A stretch of 44,086 bases of DNA from Chloroflexi bacterium B3_Chlor (GCA_005223035.1 NJBK01000025.1:1-44086); one strand, 5' to 3'. Counted from the stretch's first letter, positions 7,046 through 15,951 are shown. Numbers and translations are program-made. The notes: generated by a model from the sequence alone, not told the origin.

Positions 7046-8323
7046 CTATGCCCGCCCCAGAAGCGCACCATAGAAGCGCCTAACGCTGAAAGACTGTCCA
7101 GAGAGCAGATTCTGGGCGTGGAACATCCCTGCCACGGCGCGCAAGACGAGAATGGCCGTGAGCACCAACAGCGCTGCCGCGAGCAGCGGCTGCCACAGCG
7201 GCACACCGCCGACGGTCAAGCGCATGATCATCATCGTCGGGGAGGTCAATGGGAACAGACTCAATCCGGTAGCAAGCCTCCCGTGGGGATCCTCGATTAT
7301 GAAGAGTCCCACCAGATAGCTGACAAAGATCGGCATCATGACTACCCAGGCCACCTGGGTGGTCTCCTTCAGATTGGGCACCAGCGCTCCCGCACCCGCC
7401 ATCAGGGTGGCGTACACGGCATAGCCGAGGAGGAAGAACACCAACCCCCACACCAGTAACGAGGGCGGAATCTCGAAGCCTGCTGGCAGGTTGAACGTCC
7501 CTCCACCCATCCGCAGCAAGACGTAGACGGTGCCTACCCAGGCTGCCATCTGAAGCAGCCCGGCGATCCCCAACCCAATGATCTTGCCGGTCAGAATCTG
7601 CCACGGGCTGATAGACAGCATCAGAATCTCGATCACACGGTTTTCCTTCTCGGCGCTGATGTTCCTCAGCAGCAGGCTGGATCCTGTCGTGATGAACACG
7701 TAGAACAGAACCAGCATGATCATAGGGAGGTAGCGTATCAATAGACTCGACTCGCACGCCACACCGGGCTTTGAACAATCCTCGTCCGCATATGAGTCAT
7801 GCTGCGGCTGTGGAGCCAGATTCGTCACCTCCAGGTTCACTGGATTCCAGACTCGGTCGGCCAACTCGGCATCGCCACCCAGCACGTTGACCAGCAGCGT
7901 CCAGCGCATTGCCCCATCTTGACGATGGGCCGAGAACGGGCTCGGGTCTGGACTGACAATGATCAGGTCGCCCGTTTGCAGGTAGTCTTCGGGAACGACA
8001 TAGTAGGCGACGATCTCTCCCACCTCCAAAGCCTGTTGGGCATGATCCTCATCAGGAAAGGCTATCAGATAGCCGGGGGGAATGTCGTGAGGAATGACGC
8101 TGATCAACCCTCCCTGATCGACATACCCTTGGACCTCAAGCTCTGACGCGTCCGCCGGATCGGATGGGATGACGCCGCTGTCGGGCGAGCCGCCTCTGAC
8201 GATGGTAACGCCGGCAAAGATCAGCACAGCCAGCAGCGGGATGCCGAAGGCCACCAGCAGAAACGATGGGCGTCGAATGGTTGTCATCAATTCGTGACGC
8301 AAGACAAGGTACATCTTCTTCAT
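7046..8323 (-). CDS. ABC-2 type permease, NatB-like (second permease)
   Basis: A 425-residue ABC exporter permease. A short cytoplasmic N-terminus (MKKMYLVLRHELMTTIRRPS) is followed by one membrane helix (about 22-42), an extracellular domain of about 160 residues, and a block of five or six helices from about 205 on. The hallmark NISAEKENRVIEILMLSISPWQ(I) turn lies at the cytoplasmic face. It is homologous to the preceding permease, so the pair probably forms a heterodimer served by the ATPase at 9549-10445. The start overlaps the upstream stop (ATGA at 8320-8323), indicating translational coupling. NatAB-type systems export sodium or drugs; the cargo here is not predictable. Confidence 0.9.
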   Translation of the reverse strand: MKKMYLVLRHELMTTIRRPSFLLVAFGIPLLAVLIFAGVTIVRGGSPDSGVIPSDPADASELEVQGYVDQGGLISVIPHDIPPGYLIAFPDEDHAQQALEVGEIVAYYVVPEDYLQTGDLIIVSPDPSPFSAHRQDGAMRWTLLVNVLGGDAELADRVWNPVNLEVTNLAPQPQHDSYADEDCSKPGVACESSLLIRYLPMIMLVLFYVFITTGSSLLLRNISAEKENRVIEILMLSISPWQILTGKIIGLGIAGLLQMAAWVGTVYVLLRMGGGTFNLPAGFEIPPSLLVWGLVFFLLGYAVYATLMAGAGALVPNLKETTQVAWVVMMPIFVSYLVGLFIIEDPHGRLATGLSLFPLTSPTMMIMRLTVGGVPLWQPLLAAALLVLTAILVLRAVAGMFHAQNLLSGQSFSVRRFYGALLGRA

Positions 8324-9552
8324 GACAGGCTCCTTCCCGTGGTCGTGGCCCTTGCCCTGGCGAAGATCTCACTGAACCTCAGGCGCTGGCCGTAGCGCAG
8401 CATCCCCAGTCGGAAGGCACGGCCAGCCAGCCAGAGAGCTCCCGCAGCACACGCCGTCTGGATAGCGACGCTGGCGGCAACCTGCCACAAAGGCACCACA
8501 GAAAACAGGCTGCGAAAGCCGACCGTCATCAGCGAGGTGAACGGTAAGAGAGTCAGCACGACCGACGGAGTAGCGTTTGGTGTCTCTCCAATCACCATAA
8601 TCGCATAGAGGGGAATCATAAAGAGCATGAAGAACAGTGCGCCTATCTGCTGGCCCTCCTGGGCTTGACCGACCGTTGAGCCGACGGCGACCATCAGGCC
8701 ACAAGCGAGTACGTAGGACGGGATGGCTATCGCAACCACCGTCAAGATGGGTCCCCAGTCCAGGCCGGGGTTCTGAAACCATTCGATGCCAAAGACCTCG
8801 CCACCAATGAAGACGGCCAAGGCTCCGACGAGAATCCAGGCGACGAGCTGGGTCAGACCTATCGCCACGATGCCCAGCACCTTGCCCGAGATCAGTCGCG
8901 AAGCCGAAAGAGAGGTTATCAGCACCTCCATCGTGCGGTTCTCTTTCTCATCCACCACCGCCTGCATCAGGTAGCCGGAGCTCATCAGGAGCAGGAAAAT
9001 GAAGGCCACGCTCAGTAGAACCGGCAAGATTGCTCCCAAGGTCGGGGCACCAGAGAATTCGCGGCTGCCGTCTGGTGCGCGTACAGTCACGTTGCTGCCC
9101 TCAGCGGCCCGGAGGGCAATCTCGGGGGGCTGGTCGGCTAGCACGTTGATCTGGATGAAATCATAGAACTGTTGGGTGGCGTTCTCGCCAGGCTCCTTGA
9201 GATACAAGAGGTCGATGCGGCTGGTCTCAAAGTAGTCCGGACTCACGATATAGTAGGCCTGGAGACTCTTCGCTTCCAGTGCGTCTCGCGCCTCGTCCTC
9301 CGTCTGGAACGGGATGAACTGTATGGCCCCTTCGGAAGGTGCCACCGGCGCAGGGATGGGGTCTGACAGCAGACCGGCGTGATCTACGTAGCCCACCGGC
9401 GCGTTGTTATTGTCCAGCGACACCATGAAAGCGATAAGCCCGATGTTGACGCCAATCAGTAGCGGAACGCTCAGCAAGGCAAGGATGAAGCTCTTCTTGA
9501 AAACGTTGCGCGCGTATTCATGCCGGGCGACATACCACAGTTTCCACATCAT
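8320..9552 (-). CDS. ABC-2 type permease, NatB-like (first permease)
   Basis: A 410-residue permease with the same plan as its neighbour: N-terminal amphipathic stretch (WKLWYVARHEYARNVFKKSF), helix at about 23-42, outer domain to about residue 190, then a helical block with the VVDEKENRTMEVLITSLSAS motif. The ATG at 9552 overlaps the ATPase stop codon by four bases (ATGA) and has AAGGAG upstream. The open frame extends much further upstream, but that is antisense-like read-through over the ATPase gene and is not protein coding. It probably pairs with the second permease as one exporter. Confidence 0.9.
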   Translation of the reverse strand: MMWKLWYVARHEYARNVFKKSFILALLSVPLLIGVNIGLIAFMVSLDNNNAPVGYVDHAGLLSDPIPAPVAPSEGAIQFIPFQTEDEARDALEAKSLQAYYIVSPDYFETSRIDLLYLKEPGENATQQFYDFIQINVLADQPPEIALRAAEGSNVTVRAPDGSREFSGAPTLGAILPVLLSVAFIFLLLMSSGYLMQAVVDEKENRTMEVLITSLSASRLISGKVLGIVAIGLTQLVAWILVGALAVFIGGEVFGIEWFQNPGLDWGPILTVVAIAIPSYVLACGLMVAVGSTVGQAQEGQQIGALFFMLFMIPLYAIMVIGETPNATPSVVLTLLPFTSLMTVGFRSLFSVVPLWQVAASVAIQTACAAGALWLAGRAFRLGMLRYGQRLRFSEIFARARATTTGRSLS

Positions 9553-10445
9553 GCGTCTCCTTCTTCCACGACGCGGATGAAGATCTCGTCGAGCGTGGGG
9601 ACGGCAATCTCGAATTTCTCCAGGATGACGTCTTGCGCCATCAAAGCTCGAAGCACATCCTGGGGAGTGGTGCCCTCCGCCAGCATCAGTTTGGCGGCGT
9701 TGTTGTGGGGCAGAACCTGTTCGACCCCCGCCACGGTTGGGAGTTCGCCTGCCAAGCGCACCAGCACAGCGTGGCCGGAGTATTGGCGGCGGATCTCGCC
9801 CAGGTGCCCATAGAGCACATCCCGCCCATCGTCGATCAACAGGATACGGTCGCACAACTCCTCGACCTGCCGCATCTGGTGGGTGGACATGATGATCGTC
9901 GCGCCTTGGTCTCGCAGCTCCTTCATCAGGTCTTTGACCAGTTGCGTGTTGATGGGGTCAAGGGCGGTAAACGGTTCGTCAATGACGACCAGTTCTGGAC
10001 GGTGCAGAATCGTGTTGATGATCTGCGCCTTTTGCTGCATCCCTTTGCTCAGTTCCTTGACCTTCTTTCCCTTGTGTGCGGCCAGATCGAAGCGTTCCAG
10101 ATACCCCGCCAAGTGTCCTCGCGCTTCGCCCGCGGGAACACCTTTCAACGTGGCCAGGTAGACCAAGCAGCGCTCAAGGGGCATGTCCTGGTAGAGACCG
10201 CGTTCCTCCGGCATGTAACCGATGCGCTCCTTCTTCTCTTCGCTCATCGGCCCGCCTAAGATGGAGACCGTGCCACGCTCCGGCTTGAAAACGTCCAGCA
10301 TCACTCGGAGGGTAGTGGTCTTACCTGAGCCATTGGGGCCAAGCAAGCCGAAGATTTCGCCGCGTTCGACGGCAAAGGATACGTCAGCTACAGCCTGTGT
10401 CTTCCCAAACGATTTGGCGATGTGTGAAACCTGGGCACTGTACAT
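9549..10445 (-). CDS. ABC exporter ATP-binding protein, NatA-like
   Basis: A 298-residue ATPase. Walker A is GLLGPNGSGKTTTL (about 33-46), the signature motif is LSKGMQQKAQI, Walker B is LVVIDEPFTALDP, and the H-loop is STHQM. The last 80 residues are the DUF4162-like C-terminal extension common in NatA/YhaQ-type subunits. It energises the two downstream permeases, to which it is translationally coupled. The start at 10445 has AGGAGG upstream. A lipoprotein gene ends 31 bases before it, so all five genes from 10869 to 5820 may be one operon. Confidence 0.92.
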   Translation of the reverse strand: MYSAQVSHIAKSFGKTQAVADVSFAVERGEIFGLLGPNGSGKTTTLRVMLDVFKPERGTVSILGGPMSEEKKERIGYMPEERGLYQDMPLERCLVYLATLKGVPAGEARGHLAGYLERFDLAAHKGKKVKELSKGMQQKAQIINTILHRPELVVIDEPFTALDPINTQLVKDLMKELRDQGATIIMSTHQMRQVEELCDRILLIDDGRDVLYGHLGEIRRQYSGHAVLVRLAGELPTVAGVEQVLPHNNAAKLMLAEGTTPQDVLRALMAQDVILEKFEIAVPTLDEIFIRVVEEGDA

Positions 10446-10476
10446 AGTTGGCTACTCCTCCTACTGTTATTGACAG

Positions 10477-10869
10477 TCACTCTGCTTTTTCGGTCTTGCT
10501 GGCCCAGAAGTCATTGAGTGAACTGTGTACACCTGCTACCTTGAGTTCGCCGGTCACGATTACCTGGTCACCGTTTTGGTTGCCTTCTACGCTGACGTCG
10601 GGCCTTTCTGTGCCATCATCCTCGACCATTAAACCGTACCATACCAGGACTTTCTTCCCACCAGAGGTCAACTCAAAACAGGGACAGAATAGTTCACCTA
10701 ACAGGCTTACCTGTCCATAGATCTTGATCTCTGTGTCGTACACGCGGCTTTCTAGCAGTTCGGACACGCTCAGAGCCCCTTCGGGTTTCTGTGGCACTTT
10801 TATACAGCCACTCATTGACCCGATCCCTACGAGCAGAATCCCCATCAGAATGATCTGGTTGCTTTTCAT
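10477..10869 (-). CDS. Small lipoprotein of unknown function
   Basis: A 130-residue protein with a clear lipoprotein signal: MKSN, a hydrophobic run, and Cys22 in SMSGC. The mature part is strand-rich (IKIYGQVSLLGELFCPCF, KKVLVWYGLM, QVIVTGELK), reminiscent of an OB-fold such as tRNA_anti-like or DUF4131-type proteins. A Cys-Pro-Cys pair sits at 62-64. It is the first gene before the NatA-like ATPase, so a partner role on the outer face of that transporter is possible but unproven. Confidence 0.7.
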   Translation of the reverse strand: MKSNQIILMGILLVGIGSMSGCIKVPQKPEGALSVSELLESRVYDTEIKIYGQVSLLGELFCPCFELTSGGKKVLVWYGLMVEDDGTERPDVSVEGNQNGDQVIVTGELKVAGVHSSLNDFWASKTEKAE

Positions 10870-10913
10870 TTCAACGCTCGTAGAGCACGCTCAGTTGTTT
10901 CGCATACAAGCGA

Positions 10914-11081
10914 CTACCAGATGCCCGGCACCAGGCGATAGCGCACCCACTGAGCATACTCCTTGTATCCGTCGAGTTCCTCCAGCAAGGTTCTGTCTTC
11001 AAGTCCCGTGCGGATGATGAGTAGGAGCGCTCCGAGACCCCCTGGCATGAGCGCCCACAGCGAGCCGAGGAGGAGCATGAG
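10914..11081 (-). pseudogene. Decayed C-terminus of an ICMT-type methyltransferase
   Basis: The minus frame encodes LMLLLGSLWALMPGGLGALL...EDRTLLEELDGYKEYAQ...YRLVPGIW and a stop, nearly the same as the last 55 residues of the intact gene at 3223-3948 (LMLGSLWAVIPAV...EDKMLQEELDGYSDYAQ...YRLVPGLW). The SAM-binding RHPxY part is missing. Upstream the sequence turns into low-complexity, C-rich DNA. This is a relic of a duplicated gene, not an active enzyme. Confidence 0.9.
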
Positions 11082-11193
11082 TGACTGCTCCTCAGCCTCT
11101 CGGCCTCCCAATAGGGCTACTCTTTCCCCTCTTCTGCCCTTCTCCGCCGGGGTTAGCGAACCCCCACGACTACTCAATAGCTATGTAGGTTTC

Positions 11194-12003
11194 TTATCCG
11201 AACAATAACCCAATCACGTAGGGTAGCAAGACCAACAGAGCCAGCAAGGGATGGCCGTGCCGCGTCGTGTTGCGGCTGTCCCAGTTGAAGAGGTAGATTG
11301 CCACCACGAACGCTAGCACTCCGCTGACAAACAGGGCGATGACTGATCCCACTGGGTCAAAATCAGCCACTTTGCCCATCGCTAATCCATTGAAGGCGTT
11401 CATCGCCTGGGTAGCGGGTAGAAGTTGGGAGACCTTCCCAGCAACGTCAGGCAACATGCTATGAGGAAGCATCAGCCCACCCAGCAACATCGAGGGGACA
11501 AAGATAAGCTGTGACCACAGCACCGCGGTGCGTGAACTAGGTGAAATGACACCGATCAGTACGCCAAGGCCAGCGCAAGCAAAGGCCATCGCCATGAAGG
11601 TCAGGCCATAGTTGGGCCAGTTCACGGGCAAGCGGGCATCAAAGAGCAGGGGCGCAGTGGCGGTGATGATCACGGTCACAATGACCAGGTGCAGAATTGT
11701 TGTCAAGGCCGGGATGGTCAAGATCGAGCTGGACGGAATGCCGTTGATCTTGTAGTTGCGGAAGATGCCAGCCTCGCGGGCGTTGACGAGTGGATCGGGC
11801 AAGCCCAGTAACGTGGCTGCCAGGGTGGCAAACACGACCATGGCCGGGATCATGGACTCCAAGAAGAGGGTGTTGATCTCGGGCATGATGAACCCCATCA
11901 TCAGGTAAAAACCCAAAGGGAACAGGTAATTGAGCAACTGCAACTGCTTGTTACGGATTCCAGTGCGGAACTCAAATGAGAAGTGATTGACAAAAGCGTT
12001 CAT
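11194..12003 (-). CDS. ABC-2 type permease (DrrB/YadH-like)
   Basis: A 269-residue permease with six hydrophobic helices and no large outer domain, the compact ABC-2 layout. It has an N-terminal amphipathic helix (NHFSFEFRTGIRNKQ), then LNYLFPLGFYLMMGFI, a coupling-region AREAGIFRNYKINGIPSS, and the FVPSMLLGGLMLP segment typical of the family. Its ATG overlaps the stop of the ATPase gene (ATGA at 12000-12003). It works with the ATPase as a two-gene exporter of unknown cargo, drug or lipid being typical of the family. Confidence 0.9.
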   Translation of the reverse strand: MNAFVNHFSFEFRTGIRNKQLQLLNYLFPLGFYLMMGFIMPEINTLFLESMIPAMVVFATLAATLLGLPDPLVNAREAGIFRNYKINGIPSSSILTIPALTTILHLVIVTVIITATAPLLFDARLPVNWPNYGLTFMAMAFACAGLGVLIGVISPSSRTAVLWSQLIFVPSMLLGGLMLPHSMLPDVAGKVSQLLPATQAMNAFNGLAMGKVADFDPVGSVIALFVSGVLAFVVAIYLFNWDSRNTTRHGHPLLALLVLLPYVIGLLFG

Positions 12004-12917
12004 TGCGCGCCTCCCGTGGTTGTTACTTCCAGAAAACGGTCTTCCAGAGATGGCCGTTCCACACGCAAATCGATCAGCGTATCCTCCTGGACCTCGATGT
12101 GCGCGATAATGGCCGAAACTGTAGGGCCGATATCCGTGCTAAAGAATATGGCATAGTCGTCTTTCACTGATTGCTGGCTGACAGCTGGAAAGTGAAGCTC
12201 TGGATTGATTAGCGAGCCTCCTTGCGTATGGACAGAGACCTTGGTCAGCCCCGCGCCCGTTGCTGTTATTTCCATCGGTGTGCCAATTGTCACGATTTTG
12301 CCTCCTAGCAAGATAGCAACCCGGTCTGACATTTCTTCCGCCTCGGCCATGTCATGTGTTGCCAGGATGATGGTGGTGCCATTGGCTTGGAGTTCACGCA
12401 TAAGGTTGTGCAATTCGACACGGGAAGCCACGTCCAACCCCGCAGTGGGTTCGTCCAGAAAAAGCACTTGCGGGTTGTGGGCCACTGCCAGCGCCAATGC
12501 CAGGCGTCGCTGCAGCCCGCTAGATAGTTCAAAGAACTGGGCGTTCCGTTTCTCATTCAAGCCCAGTCTCTCTAGCAAGTCGAAGCGGGGCGCCACATCA
12601 TGATAAGCGCAGAACAACTTCATTGCTTCGTCGGGCGTGATACTTTCCGGCAACCCCGCCGATTGCAGCTGCACGCCAATCACGTTGCGTAGTTTGCGTG
12701 GCTCACGGGCGGGGTCGATTCCTGCTACCCGCAATGCGCCACCATCCGGGGAACGCAGACCTTCCAGGCTCTCCAGTGTGCTGGTCTTTCCAGCGCCGTT
12801 GGGGCCCAGTAGGCCAAATATCTCGCCCTGCCGCACATCAAGACTGATGCCGTCCACGGCGACCAAATCGCCGTAGGTCTTGCGGAAGTCTCTTACTTCG
12901 ATTACTGGGGCTGTCAT
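12000..12917 (-). CDS. ABC exporter ATP-binding protein (DrrA/CcmA-like)
   Basis: A 305-residue ATPase with Walker A GLLGPNGAGKTSTL, signature LSSGLQRRLALALA, Walker B VLFLDEPTAGLD and H-loop ATHDM, then a C-terminal extension ending in the EDRFLEVT motif common to this subfamily. The ATG at 12917 is chosen over an upstream in-frame TTG because GAGGAGG lies nine bases before it; the TTG would overlap that site. It is coupled to the permease gene downstream. Confidence 0.92.
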   Translation of the reverse strand: MTAPVIEVRDFRKTYGDLVAVDGISLDVRQGEIFGLLGPNGAGKTSTLESLEGLRSPDGGALRVAGIDPAREPRKLRNVIGVQLQSAGLPESITPDEAMKLFCAYHDVAPRFDLLERLGLNEKRNAQFFELSSGLQRRLALALAVAHNPQVLFLDEPTAGLDVASRVELHNLMRELQANGTTIILATHDMAEAEEMSDRVAILLGGKIVTIGTPMEITATGAGLTKVSVHTQGGSLINPELHFPAVSQQSVKDDYAIFFSTDIGPTVSAIIAHIEVQEDTLIDLRVERPSLEDRFLEVTTTGGAQ

Positions 12918-13019
12918 GGGATATTTCCTCCTCAACAGTGATCCTGCCCAACTATCCTGCGGACCTCTTCTTCGATGTCGCGCTCGATGGAACTACTCTC
13001 CTGGAGGCTGTGGAGAGAA

Positions 13020-13145
13020 CCCAGCATCCTCATGCTGTGGCGGGACTGCAATCCCGCCCTCCGCTGGATTGCACCCTTCGATAAGGCCTACGGCCTACCC
13101 TTCGACAGGCTCAGGACAGCGCTCAGGATGAATCCAGCGGCACCC
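13020..13145. repeat. Mosaic of palindromic intergenic repeats
   Basis: The spacer after the PH-domain gene holds a near-perfect 20-base palindrome, GGCGGGACTGCAATCCCGCC (13039-13058). This is followed by 10-base inverted repeats CCGCTGGATT (13061-13070) and AATCCAGCGG (13131-13140) that enclose TTCGACAGGCTCAGGACAG and a GGCCTACGGCC core. Short sequences of this kind recur between genes in many bacterial genomes as REP-like elements. It could fold as a hairpin in transcripts of either strand. Confidence 0.65.
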
Positions 13146-13177
13146 TGGAGAAGCGTTTCTCTACACTCTCGCCCTGC

Positions 13178-13774
13178 TTACTTGTCCTTGTCGAGCGCCT
13201 GCCGGATCGCCCGAACTTCAGCCAGAATTGCACTCAGGGCGTCGCTCGCCCCGACGCCCGGCTCCGGTTCCACCTCGGTAGCTGTCGGAGCCATGCCTCC
13301 GCGGAACCGCCGCAACTCCGTCACTACCATCCCGTAGACCTCGTCCACGTTGGTCAGGCCCACCAGCTTCTCCTCGGCCCCCGACGTGCCGCTCATGCCT
13401 GCGGTCTGGATGTTCAGACTACCAAGGCCAAAGAACCAGCGATCGAGGATGTCCCGCTTGACTGTTATGTTGGTCACCGTGCGGTAGGGGACATGCTTGA
13501 CCGAGTGGGTGATGATGCCCACACGTACGATCACCTCGTCGTCCTCAATCTCGTAGCTCAGGCTGGCATAGTAAGGCCCGGCTAGGATGAGTGCCACCAC
13601 CCAGGCTACGATCTCGGCAACGGCCATGAGCCCGAAGATGACCGTCGCGTCCCTATCCGGGATGGCTAGCGCGAGGAAAGCGGTTCCGGCAATGCCTAGC
13701 CAAGCCGCCATGGTGATGCCCACGCACACCTTGATCAGATATCGGGGACTGGGTTTGAAACTTCTTGTCTGCAT
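13178..13774 (-). CDS. Bacterial PH domain (bPH2/YdbS-like) membrane protein
   Basis: A 198-residue protein. A basic start (MQTRSFKPSPRYLIK) leads into two membrane helices (about 17-37 and 43-65). The PH-like domain follows: YYASLSYEIEDDEVIVRVGI, KHVPYRTVTNITVKRDILDRWFFGLGSLNI, and an acidic Pro-rich linker before a C-terminal coiled helix ending RAIRQALDKDK. YdbS/YdbT-like members are membrane proteins of poorly known role in the envelope. The start at 13774 has tandem AGGAGG sites. A truncated copy of its N-terminus is at 14956-15150. Confidence 0.88.
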   Translation of the reverse strand: MQTRSFKPSPRYLIKVCVGITMAAWLGIAGTAFLALAIPDRDATVIFGLMAVAEIVAWVVALILAGPYYASLSYEIEDDEVIVRVGIITHSVKHVPYRTVTNITVKRDILDRWFFGLGSLNIQTAGMSGTSGAEEKLVGLTNVDEVYGMVVTELRRFRGGMAPTATEVEPEPGVGASDALSAILAEVRAIRQALDKDK

Positions 13775-13950
13775 TCCTCCTAACCTCCTCTAAGACAAAG
13801 TCTAATGTTTGGGTTTCCGTTGGATCAGCCTACCGACTCCGAGCGGAGCCCCGTGGCGGGCCTGGGCCGAACCACTCGCCCACCAGGTCCACCGCAGGTT
13901 TGATCAAACCCCGCAATCGCCCCGGTAGCCACGTCCGCTCCAGCGAGTGG

Positions 13951-14907
13951 TTAGGCCGCGCTCGCTGATGGTTGCGCTCGACGCTGTTTGAACCAGAACA
14001 TCGCAGCAATAATGCCGAACAAGATGATTGTCCGGATCACACTGGCTTCCATCCCAAAACCACCGCCCGTCAGCCATGTGGGACCGGATGTGGTCGTAAC
14101 CAGCAGAGTTGTTCCATCTAGTCCCATACTGCTCACTGAGATACCAGAGTTGGGTAGACCAACAATGAAAAACTGCGCAAAGTTCCACGCAGCGTGCCAG
14201 CCGATGGGGAACCATAATGAACGTAACCACACCAGCCCTAGAACATATGTGATTGCGGAAAGCGCTATGTTGATCACGCCGAGAATCTCGGCGTTAGGAT
14301 TGAGCAGGTGCGCTCCCCCAAACAGGAGAGCAGTGACGATAGCGGCGGCGACCACCCCCCAGCCGCGCTTGATGTTCTGGAACCAATAGCCGCGATTCAG
14401 AACTTCTTCCACAATTGGCCCTAGAATCGAGGAAGCTAGAATCCAGCCAAAAGCCATCAGGATGGTTTTGGACGGCACTGCAGCCAAGCCCCACGTGCTG
14501 CGCGCAGCACCAAGGGCTGTCATCACTCCGAAGACAAGCAACACTTCGCCCAGCCCAGCCAGTAATCCCCATGCCAGAGTCCGCCGTTGTTTGCGCGAGA
14601 ACTCCCAGAGCATAGCACGCAGCGGTTTGCGTTCCATTAGCCGCCACGCCAACACAACCAGAACCAGATTGACGGTAAACAAGACAACAAAGCCGATAAC
14701 CTTCCCGTCCGGGCTGATTGTGTCCAAGGTCTTACCATGGAAGTCAATCTTCAGCCAATGAAGCTGATCAACTAGGAGAGCGAGTAGAAGCCAGCCGACG
14801 AGATTGCCAACGATGCCCATCCACAACAGCAATTGAAGCAACAGCACACGCACAATTGGCCAGACACGTTCAGACAGGAACGCTTTTCGAGGAATGCCGA
14901 TTGTCAT
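13951..14907 (-). CDS. CPBP-family intramembrane metalloprotease (CAAX/Abi type)
   Basis: A 318-residue membrane protein with about eight hydrophobic segments and all conserved motifs of the family: EEVLNRG (Glu167, Glu168, Arg172), a helix ending in His200 (LFGGAH), and HAAWN (His238, Asn242). Relatives include the CAAX prenyl protease Rce1 and bacteriocin-immunity proteins; bacterial substrates are rarely known. The ATG at 14907 follows AAGGAG by five bases; an upstream GTG in the same frame would overlap that site. It lies between the PH-domain gene and its truncated copy, and near ICMT-like genes. CAAX processing and ICMT chemistry are linked in eukaryotes, but here that is only suggestive. 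Confidence 0.92.
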   Translation of the reverse strand: MTIGIPRKAFLSERVWPIVRVLLLQLLLWMGIVGNLVGWLLLALLVDQLHWLKIDFHGKTLDTISPDGKVIGFVVLFTVNLVLVVLAWRLMERKPLRAMLWEFSRKQRRTLAWGLLAGLGEVLLVFGVMTALGAARSTWGLAAVPSKTILMAFGWILASSILGPIVEEVLNRGYWFQNIKRGWGVVAAAIVTALLFGGAHLLNPNAEILGVINIALSAITYVLGLVWLRSLWFPIGWHAAWNFAQFFIVGLPNSGISVSSMGLDGTTLLVTTTSGPTWLTGGGFGMEASVIRTIILFGIIAAMFWFKQRRAQPSASAA

Positions 14908-14955
14908 TTTGGCTCCTTTCACACGTCCACGGGCGACTGGCGGCCTAACCAGATG

Positions 14956-15150
14956 TTATGATGAGAGTGGGAGCGGTGCAAGTCCCGTCTTTCGATCTCC
15001 CGACGCTGTTCCGGCGAGCGTGGCCTCCCTATCAGGGATGACCAAGCCAAGAAAAAAGGTGCCAGCCACGCTCAGCACAGCCAGCGCTGTAATGCCTATA
15101 CACAGCTTGACCAGATATCGGGGACTGGGCTTGAATCTTCTGATTTGCAT
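14956..15150 (-). pseudogene. Truncated copy of the PH-domain gene (N-terminus only)
   Basis: The first 43 residues (MQIRRFKPSPRYLVKLCIGI ... VIPDREAT) match the intact gene at 13178-13774, then an unrelated tail of about 20 residues ends the frame. The ribosome site GAGGAGG is kept, so a 64-residue membrane peptide could still be made, but the PH domain is gone. It is most likely a relic of a tandem duplication that included the CPBP gene in between. Confidence 0.85.
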
Positions 15151-15281
15151 CTGTACTGACCTCCTCTAGGATCTCCTCCAAAGCTTTGCGATTCAGTAGA
15201 TCAGCTTGGTACACCCTGATGACCGGAGCCCGGTGCGGCGCACCCAGGCGGCCGGCTCGCAGGGACTCTTTGGACCGCGGG

Positions 15282-15869
15282 CTATCTCCACAGACGCGGG
15301 ATGAGTCGCCCAGTTCGGTCCATGTACGATCGGTACTCCTCTCCAAAGTGCTCAAGCATCATCTGTTCCTCCCCCCGAACCCGATTCACTAACTGGGGAA
15401 GCAAACACACCAGCATGCTGAAACCTGCGATCCAGTTCTGGAGTAGGAACACCTGAGCGACGCCCCACAGCACGTGGGCAGCGTACATGGGATGCCGGAT
15501 GTAGCGGAACACTCCTTGAGTCACGAGCGAGTGTCCCTCTATGATTTCCAACCTCGGCGACCAATTGCGCGCCAGGTCGGCGTGGGACCTCCAGAGCAAC
15601 CACAGTGCGCCGCCAAAGAGCGCCACGCCGATCCAGCCGGCCCACATTGGCAGATGGTAATCCGCAAAGTCCAACCAAGGTGTCAACACATAGATCAGCG
15701 GTAGGACAAACATCCCCAGCGCAGGAATGGCGGACAACAGCAAATCCAGCCGCGTCCCGTGGTACTCGGCGATCTTCATCTCTCTGTATCCGCGCGTATA
15801 CACCACCCGGATGACCGATGCCAGAATCACACCGAGCCAGTAAGCACCTTGGAAGAAGTTGCTAGGCAT
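15282..15869 (-). CDS. ICMT-type membrane methyltransferase
   Basis: A 195-residue membrane protein with the isoprenylcysteine methyltransferase fold signature: GVFRYIRHPMYAAHVLWGVA (RHPxY), then an E-E-x6-FG-x-E-Y stretch (EEQMMLEHFGEEY), RSYMDRTGRLIPRLW at the C-terminus, and four or five hydrophobic helices. It is clearly different from the gene at 3223, with a different N-terminus and shorter length. It probably transfers a methyl group from SAM to a lipid or a membrane-associated substrate. The ATG at 15869 has an AGAGG site. Confidence 0.85.
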   Translation of the reverse strand: MPSNFFQGAYWLGVILASVIRVVYTRGYREMKIAEYHGTRLDLLLSAIPALGMFVLPLIYVLTPWLDFADYHLPMWAGWIGVALFGGALWLLWRSHADLARNWSPRLEIIEGHSLVTQGVFRYIRHPMYAAHVLWGVAQVFLLQNWIAGFSMLVCLLPQLVNRVRGEEQMMLEHFGEEYRSYMDRTGRLIPRLWR

Positions 15870-15951
15870 AGTTAAACCTCTCCTCTGATTCCTCGATTAT
15901 GCGCCGACTGTCTCATATTCATTCTCATCAACCCATAGAGGATACGGAGGA

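Noticed and set aside
15160-15355. A minus-strand frame containing RVYQADLLNRKALEEILEEV, which looks like real protein
   Set aside because: No ribosome site at its start, a Pro/Arg-rich unlikely N-terminus, and it overlaps the ICMT-like gene and the truncated PH copy. I could not name a family or find a matching copy near the intact PH gene.
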